A stretch of 8,983 nucleotides of DNA, taken from the NCBI GenBank assembly GCA_946402595.1, contig CAMIWY010000040.1, positions 1 to 8,983 of the forward strand, in the 5' to 3' direction. The stretch comes from an uncultured Clostridia bacterium (GTDB taxonomy: Bacteria; Bacillota; Clostridia; Peptostreptococcales; Anaerovoracaceae). The notes under the pieces are model-generated. The model was not told the origin of the DNA and did no database searches. It saw nothing but the letters and a program-made list of their open reading frames with translations. Shown piece after piece: positions 4,942 through 8,983 of the stretch. Position numbers and translations under genes: made by a program. Position 1 is the first letter of the stretch, and the number at the start of each line of letters is the position of its first letter.

Positions 4942-5820
4942 TTATGCTCTCGGGTGTGTGCGGTTGAAGACGTCCTTGACGTGGATGTCTGTGACTGACA
5001 GGTATGCTATGCCGACTGACATGTCTTCGAACCCCATCAGCTCCTGCAGGGTCTTGAGGTCGCCGCCGTTCTGAAGGATGTGTACGGCAAAACTGTCTCT
5101 CAGGATCAGCGGTGTCATTCTGTCGCCGATGCCTATCTCGCTGCCGTAGTCCTTGAGGATCTTCCATATGCCCTGTCTTGTCAGCGCATCTCCTCTGAGG
5201 TTGATGAATACATAATCGTCTTCATCGCGTTCCCTGCCTCTGAGATCATCATATGCCTTATCGAAGTACTCGGTCATTGCAGCTCGTGCGTATCTTCCGA
5301 GAGGTACGATACGGCTTTCGTCGTTGGAGTCTCTCAGAGTGACAAAGCTCATTCTGAGGTTGACATCGCTGAATCTGAGTCTTACGACCTCTGTTACTCT
5401 GGCGCCGGTCCCGTACATGAACTCGAGCAGGGCTCTGTCTCTTATGCCCTTGGAGGAATCGTCAGGCAGTGCAAGAAGCTGCTCGATCTCCTCTACTGTG
5501 AGATACTCGATCTGTCTCTTGTCACCCTTCGCAGAGCGTACTCTTGTGAAAGGATTGCCTGTCCTGAGCCCCTTCTGGATCTCGAATTCGTAGTAGTTCC
5601 TGATAGCGGATATCTTGCGGTTGATGGTCGGCTTGGACTTGTTGTCCCTGTTGAGTTCAAGCACATATGCCACCGCATCGCTGTCAGTGCATTCGGTAAG
5701 ACTTCCAACGCCTCTTCCGGCAAGGAATTTCTCAAATGCCTTAAGGTCTCTCTCATAAGCTACGAGAGTGTTTTCAGCTTTACGCTTTTCGTTTTTCATG
5801 TATTCGATATAATCACGCAT
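4942..5820 (-). CDS. XerC/XerD-like tyrosine recombinase with degenerate active site
   Basis: A 292-residue protein with the Xer layout: an N-terminal SAM-like core-binding domain (about 1-95 from this start) and a C-terminal catalytic domain. The ATG at 5820 is chosen because GGGGAG sits seven bases upstream; a TTG at 5847 would overlap the nudix gene. Numbering from here, Arg I is kept in GTGAR (R141), Arg II in LILRDSF (R241), and the Tyr nucleophile in AYLSV (Y273). The His of HxxR is Leu (L238, TPLILR), the second His/Trp is Phe (F264, LMGF for LLGH), and the beta-hairpin Lys has no clear equivalent in LRDSNDESR. Xer proteins resolve chromosome dimers at dif. Nudix-xerD adjacency is common in Bacillota, so this is at the normal xerD locus, but activity is doubtful. 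Confidence 0.88.
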   Translation of the reverse strand: MRDYIEYMKNEKRKAENTLVAYERDLKAFEKFLAGRGVGSLTECTDSDAVAYVLELNRDNKSKPTINRKISAIRNYYEFEIQKGLRTGNPFTRVRSAKGDKRQIEYLTVEEIEQLLALPDDSSKGIRDRALLEFMYGTGARVTEVVRLRFSDVNLRMSFVTLRDSNDESRIVPLGRYARAAMTEYFDKAYDDLRGRERDEDDYVFINLRGDALTRQGIWKILKDYGSEIGIGDRMTPLILRDSFAVHILQNGGDLKTLQELMGFEDMSVGIAYLSVTDIHVKDVFNRTHPRA

Positions 5821-5821
5821 A

Positions 5822-6355
5822 TCATATCTCCCCTGCCTGCCTGGCAAATAATATACCGATTATTGTTTTGGCGTCCTGGATCACTCCATCAGCGATGAGT
5901 TCGATGATCCTGTCAGCATCGATCCATTCGAGATCGATGCATTCGTCCCTGTCGAGGTGCTGCTCACCCTTCGTCAGGTCTTTGCAAATGTATATATGAA
6001 GATGCTCGTTTGAGTATCCGCATGTCGGATAGAAGGAAATGAGATGTCTTACATCCGCAGCGTGGTATCCGGTCTCCTCGGCCAGTTCCCTTGTCGCTGT
6101 GATGACCGGCTCTTCTCCCGGATCAGCCTTGCCCGCAGGAAGCTCCATGAAGTCGGATTCAAGAGCCTTGCGGTACTGGCGCTCCATCAGGATCTTTCCG
6201 TCGTCTGAAACAGCGACCATTATCGAGCCGCCTGAGTGTTCGACTATATCCCTTACAGACTCTCCTCCCACTGTATCAACGATATGTTTTCTGACCCTGA
6301 ATACCGGTCCTTCATATACTATCTCACTACTTATTGTTTTCTCTTCGTATGACAT
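5822..6355 (-). CDS. nudF: Nudix hydrolase, ADP-ribose pyrophosphatase type
   Basis: A 177-residue Nudix enzyme that probably hydrolyses ADP-ribose and related ADP-sugars to AMP and sugar phosphate. The Nudix box is complete: G75, then KADPG, E81, seven residues, and RELAEETGY (89-97), matching GX5EX7REUXEEXGU. Upstream ERQYR (58-62) and ELPAGK (71-76) are typical of the ADP-ribose pyrophosphatase branch. The ATG at 6355 (MSYEEKTISSEIVYEGPVF) is preferred over an upstream in-frame start at 6430, since AGGA lies about eight bases before it, the family alignment begins here, and the extra 25 residues would overlap the preceding gene. The stop at 5822 is one base from the recombinase ATG, so the two are probably translationally coupled. 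Substrate is inferred from family resemblance. Confidence 0.92.
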   Translation of the reverse strand: MSYEEKTISSEIVYEGPVFRVRKHIVDTVGGESVRDIVEHSGGSIMVAVSDDGKILMERQYRKALESDFMELPAGKADPGEEPVITATRELAEETGYHAADVRHLISFYPTCGYSNEHLHIYICKDLTKGEQHLDRDECIDLEWIDADRIIELIADGVIQDAKTIIGILFARQAGEI

Positions 6356-6369
6356 CTGATCGTCCTGTG

Positions 6370-6756
6370 CTATATAAGGTCCAGCTGTTTTGCCAGCCCG
6401 TGAAGAAAGACAAGCTTCCAGCGCTTCCATGTATTCGGATGGGCAAAATCGCCGAACGGCTTCTTTTCAATTATATTGTCGAGTAATCCTTCGCGGTAAA
6501 CTTCAGGTACGCCTTCAAGTGCGCGTTCTATGCAGCCAAGTTCATATGCTGCATGTCGTGCAGCAGCGTCAGTTACAACATCTGCAGCTTCTGCAGCACC
6601 TTCCGTCCAGGTGCTCCTGCCTGATCCGTCAAGTACGGAAGCGAGTCTTTCGAGCCTTCCGCAATCCCTGACGATCCACAGGCATCTGTGATACACCTCT
6701 TTCGGGAGCTTTAAGTCGCTCCCCGGCGCATCTCTGTAAGTTTTCCTGCTATCCAT
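6370..6756 (-). CDS. Small protein resembling phage late-transcription regulators
   Basis: A 128-residue soluble, largely helical protein with no signal peptide or membrane segment. Two conserved-looking blocks stand out: YHRCLWIVRDCGRLER near the N-terminus (about 22-37) and the C-terminal stretch of about 45 residues with VPEVYREGLLDNIIEKK and HPNTWKRWKLVF. From memory, this pattern resembles small proteins in clostridial prophages thought to regulate late genes (RinA/ArpU-like), with the usual Pro-rich middle segment replaced by an Ala-rich helix. That assignment is tentative, and no helix-turn-helix can be proved. The ATG at 6756 is favoured over the adjacent GTG at 6759, because AGGAG is seven bases upstream and overlaps the PHP gene's stop region. 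It sits inside a housekeeping operon, 14 bases before the nudix start, and no other phage gene is near. Confidence 0.75.
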   Translation of the reverse strand: MDSRKTYRDAPGSDLKLPKEVYHRCLWIVRDCGRLERLASVLDGSGRSTWTEGAAEAADVVTDAAARHAAYELGCIERALEGVPEVYREGLLDNIIEKKPFGDFAHPNTWKRWKLVFLHGLAKQLDLI

Positions 6757-6766
6757 CACCCTGCTC

Positions 6767-7636
6767 CTAAGGTCTGTGATACCTTGAGAAGTCCCTGTTC
6801 AGATGATCCGAATGGAAATCCGAACCTCTTGTTATCACCAGGCCGTGTTTAACAGCATATTCTCTCAGAGCTTCAGCCTGTACATCATCAGCAGACGGAT
6901 GCCAGCATTCGATGCCGTCTATCCCGTATTCCCTCATCCTCTCCAGGATGATGCGAAGCCTCTCTCTGAACAGGTTGTATGGCTCATCCAGATGTCTCTG
7001 CTCCATAGGATGTGCCATCACAGCAAGGCCGCCGGCCTTATGGATGAGATCCACCACTTCCTCCGAGGACAGAGTCTTCTTGCGGATCCTTCTCATCGAA
7101 GGCTCTCTGAATACTGTGTTGAACGCCTCCTGGTTGCTTGCCAGATAACCCTTTCTTACCATAACAGTAGCAAATGTAGGCTTTCCTATAAAGCGACCAT
7201 CATTCACCTTCATTATATCATCGAGAGTGATGCTGTATCCCATTTTATTGAGTTCTGCCAGCATGGTGTCATTTCTCGCCGCTCTTTCCAGAAGTATGCC
7301 GTCCAGCGCCTCTTTCAGCTCTGGACATTCCGGATCGAATCCGTATCCGAGGATGTGAAGATCCCTTCCGAGAGGATCCACCGAATCAAACTCTATCCCG
7401 GGAACTACCGTTATGTCCTTGTCTGCTGCATACTCAAGAGCAACAAGGGATCCTTCTATACCATCATGATCGGTGACAGCAATCAGCTTATATCCCTCTG
7501 AAGCCCATCTGTCAGTCACCTCTTCAGGTGAAAGCGCCCCATCGGAGTAGTACGTGTGCAGATGAAGGTCTTTTTTTACATCTGACTGAAGCAGTTCTGC
7601 AAGTTCTTCATTTGCGAGTTTATGTTCTATAGGCAA
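6767..7636 (-). CDS. PHP-domain phosphoesterase (YciV/TrpH-like)
   Basis: A 289-residue metal-dependent phosphoesterase of the PHP superfamily. Metal-binding motifs are present in order: DLHLHTYYSDG (23-33; H25, H27, D32), VTDHDG (54-59; D56, H57), PGIEF (79-83; E82), H94 in LHILGYG, AHP (208-210; H209), and GSDFH (271-275; D273, H275). Relatives such as E. coli YciV (RNase AM) remove nucleotides from RNA 5' ends or hydrolyse nucleoside 3',5'-bisphosphates, so a role in RNA decay or nucleotide house-cleaning is likely; the exact substrate cannot be read from sequence. The start is TTG at 7636, seven bases after AAAGGAAG; no in-frame ATG exists until residue 125, inside the domain. It follows hpt by 19 bases, and its stop overlaps the next gene's ribosome binding site. 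Confidence 0.9.
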   Translation of the reverse strand: MPIEHKLANEELAELLQSDVKKDLHLHTYYSDGALSPEEVTDRWASEGYKLIAVTDHDGIEGSLVALEYAADKDITVVPGIEFDSVDPLGRDLHILGYGFDPECPELKEALDGILLERAARNDTMLAELNKMGYSITLDDIMKVNDGRFIGKPTFATVMVRKGYLASNQEAFNTVFREPSMRRIRKKTLSSEEVVDLIHKAGGLAVMAHPMEQRHLDEPYNLFRERLRIILERMREYGIDGIECWHPSADDVQAEALREYAVKHGLVITRGSDFHSDHLNRDFSRYHRP

Positions 7637-7655
7637 AATACTGCTTCCTTTCAGA

Positions 7656-8204
7656 TTACAGTGACTCTACATCAGTCTCATCGAGGTAGCTTACATAAGG
7701 AAGGCCTCTGTACTTCTGGTCGTAGTCGAGTCCGTATCCGATGACGAAGAGGTCCTCGACTTCGAAGCCTACGTAATCAGCATGGAGGTCAGCCACTCTT
7801 CTCGACTCCTTGTTGAGCATAGTGCAGATCTTTACCGACTTAGGTCCTCTCTCCTCGAGCTTGGCTGTGAGGTATTTGAGTGTATTGCCTGTGTCGATGA
7901 TGTCCTCTACAACGATCACGTGCTTGTTGTACATGTTGATGCGAGGCTCATATGTGATCTTGACTACACCGGAACTTGTCGTTGATGAGCCATAGCTGCT
8001 GGCAGTTATGAAGTCAACCTTTGAGTCAACAGTGGTGTACTTCATGATATCTACAAGCCATGGAACAGATCCCTTCAGTGTGCCGAGGAAAATAACCTCT
8101 TCGCCCTCATAATCCTTGTCGATCTGCTTACCGATCTCTTTAGCTCTTCTTGTGATTTCCTCCTGTGAGAACAGGACCTTGCCGATCTGTTTCTTTTCCG
8201 CCAT
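7656..8204 (-). CDS. hpt: Hypoxanthine phosphoribosyltransferase
   Basis: A 182-residue purine salvage enzyme joining hypoxanthine (and often guanine) to PRPP to give IMP (GMP). The PRPP-binding signature VIVVEDIIDTGNTL (96-109) contains the acidic pair E100-D101. The LKGS loop (43-46) and the flexible loop with SSYGSSTTSSG (69-79) are also in place. The C-terminal DLFVIGYGLDYDQKYRGLPYV matches the family's end. The ATG at 8204 is chosen because AAGGAG lies six bases upstream and it begins MAEKKQIGKVLF as in relatives; an ATG at 8225 in the same frame would add seven residues and has a poorer binding site. It follows engB by 34 bases, in the same direction and probably the same transcript. 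Confidence 0.95.
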   Translation of the reverse strand: MAEKKQIGKVLFSQEEITRRAKEIGKQIDKDYEGEEVIFLGTLKGSVPWLVDIMKYTTVDSKVDFITASSYGSSTTSSGVVKITYEPRINMYNKHVIVVEDIIDTGNTLKYLTAKLEERGPKSVKICTMLNKESRRVADLHADYVGFEVEDLFVIGYGLDYDQKYRGLPYVSYLDETDVESL

Positions 8205-8238
8205 TGCGTGCTCCTTATGATTCATTCATACGGCCTTA

Positions 8239-8865
8239 TCAGCCTTCCATGCGTGCCGCAAGCAGTCTCTCTATCTCTGCGAGCAGCTCCTTCTCACCCG
8301 TCTTCTTCAGTGCGGAGACAGGTATAACGACATCTCCCTTTCCCATATCAAGAGTCTTTCTGATCTCTTTGATATTCTTAGCCCTTTCATTGCTGCTGAC
8401 CTTGTCAGCCTTGGTTGCGACTACGATACCGTCGAGCCCGTAGTACCTGAGGTAATCGTACATCTGCACGTCCTGGGCGCTCGGCTTGTGCCGTATGTCC
8501 ACAAGCTGCACGACCTTGATGAGGTCCGCTCTGTTCTCAAGGTAGGACTCCATCATCGCACCCCATTTCTCGCTTTCGCTTCTGCTGATTTTGGCAAAAC
8601 CATAACCCGGCAGGTCAACGATGCGGAAGTCGTATTTCGTCTCTCCGTCATCACTTTTCGCATTGCAGCGGTAAAAGTTGATCGTCCTCGTCTTGCCCGG
8701 GCTTCCGGAGACTCTTGCGAGGCTCTTTCTCCCGGTGATGAGGTTAAGAAGCGAAGACTTTCCTACGTTGGACCGGCCTGCAAAAGCGATCTCCGCCACC
8801 CCTTCAGGCGGATACTGCGGGCGCTTTACAGCAACAGTTTCAAGTTCAGAATTGTTTATCTTCAT
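8239..8865 (-). CDS. engB: Ribosome biogenesis GTPase EngB (YsxC)
   Basis: A 208-residue Era-like GTPase needed for late 50S assembly. All G motifs are present: G1 GRSNVGKS (30-37), G2 threonine near T61 in PGKTRTINF, G3 DLPGYG (84-89), G4 TKAD (151-154), and G5 SALKKTG (184-190). Length is normal for the family, and the N-terminus up to the P-loop aligns with known YsxC proteins, supporting the ATG at 8865. There is no recognisable Shine-Dalgarno sequence at normal distance; the ten bases before the ATG are nearly all A/T and a seven-base hairpin lies 16 bases upstream. It follows lon, the standard lon-ysxC order of Bacillota. Confidence 0.95.
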   Translation of the reverse strand: MKINNSELETVAVKRPQYPPEGVAEIAFAGRSNVGKSSLLNLITGRKSLARVSGSPGKTRTINFYRCNAKSDDGETKYDFRIVDLPGYGFAKISRSESEKWGAMMESYLENRADLIKVVQLVDIRHKPSAQDVQMYDYLRYYGLDGIVVATKADKVSSNERAKNIKEIRKTLDMGKGDVVIPVSALKKTGEKELLAEIERLLAARMEG

Positions 8866-8881
8866 TATTTATATATGTGCG

Positions 8882-8898
8882 CCTGTCAGCGTGACAGG
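8882..8898 (-). other. Intercistronic hairpin between lon and engB
   Basis: CCTGTCA (8882-8888) and TGACAGG (8892-8898) form a perfect seven-base stem with a three-base loop. No T tract follows on the minus strand, so it is not an intrinsic terminator. It lies between the lon stop and the engB start and may affect mRNA processing or engB translation. Confidence 0.5.
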
Positions 8899-8913
8899 TC
8901 CAGCTTCTGTTTA

Positions 8914-8983
8914 TTACTTGATGACTACAGGTATAACTTCCTCGAAGTTCTCGACAGGTATGAACTCGATGTGCTTCCTGACG
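8914..8983 (-). CDS. lon: Lon protease, C-terminal end only
   Basis: Only the last 22 codons are in the window, reading VRKHIEFIPVENFEEVIPVV followed by IK and tandem TAA stops (8914-8916 and 8911-8913). The pattern IEFIPVENFEEV resembles the extreme C-terminus of Lon ATP-dependent proteases (where a phrase like I-x-F-x-x-V-x-x-M-x-E-V follows the catalytic domain). The position directly before engB is where lonA stands in Bacillota. Identification rests on this short tail plus gene order; no catalytic residues are visible. Confidence 0.7.
   Translation of the reverse strand, partial: VRKHIEFIPVENFEEVIPVVIK

Noticed and set aside
5821..5847. TTG start adding nine residues to the Xer protein
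   Set aside because: The ATG at 5820 has a much better ribosome binding site, and the longer form would overlap the nudix gene.
5080..5898. 272-residue open frame on the plus strand
   Set aside because: It is antisense to the Xer gene, which has clear domain structure and a good start; no recognisable protein motifs.
6356..6430. Longer nudix protein starting at 6430
   Set aside because: The extra 25 residues do not fit the family, overlap the preceding gene, and a binding site precedes the ATG at 6355.
6803..7501. 232-residue open frame on the plus strand
   Set aside because: It is antisense to the PHP phosphoesterase, whose metal-binding motifs are in the minus-strand frame.
1..8983. CRISPR array, complete transposon or defence cluster
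   Set aside because: No regularly spaced repeats, transposase gene or recognisable defence domains were seen on either strand.

Overview
The window reads as an accessory-poor chromosomal stretch from a Gram-positive anaerobe of the Bacillota, most likely class Clostridia. This rests on gene order (lon-engB; rplS-rbgA-rnhB; nudix next to a Xer recombinase), tandem YitT membrane proteins, and AGGAG-type ribosome binding sites. Base composition is moderate. Every convincing gene lies on the minus strand, so transcription runs from high to low coordinates. No genus can be named with confidence.

Reading in the direction of transcription, 8983-4942 is one compact cluster. It holds the 3' end of lon, engB (ribosome-assembly GTPase), hpt (purine salvage), a PHP-domain phosphoesterase, a small protein resembling phage late regulators, a nudF-type ADP-sugar pyrophosphatase, and a tyrosine recombinase of the XerC/D family. 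Gaps are mostly 0-30 bases and several ribosome binding sites overlap the preceding stop codon. The recombinase lacks recognisable versions of three of the six usual catalytic residues. A hairpin and a REP-like palindrome follow it.

A second unit, 4865-2085, starts from a promoter with an AT-rich upstream tract and a leader of about 140 bases. It encodes ribosomal protein L19 (GTG start), then an intrinsic terminator-like hairpin, then rbgA (50S assembly GTPase), then an unusual single ORF that joins a complete RNase HII to a hybrid-binding domain plus a complete RNase HI. That fusion keeps an internal ATG with a good ribosome binding site exactly where a free-standing RNase HI would begin. 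rbgA and the fusion are one base apart.

A tRNA-Val(GAC) gene with its own promoter and terminator sits at 2065-1921. Two tandem YitT paralogues follow, the second cut by the window edge. The 297-base gap between them holds a stop-codon hairpin, an inverted repeat, a 12-base palindrome, and a stem-loop followed by a strong intrinsic terminator. That last pair could be a small RNA, a leader for the second yitT, or a dispersed repeat.

Themes: ribosome assembly (engB, L19, rbgA), RNA/DNA hybrid removal, nucleotide salvage and house-cleaning. I saw no CRISPR array, no complete mobile element and no obvious defence system. The most noteworthy items are the RNase HII-HI fusion and the catalytically degenerate Xer protein.
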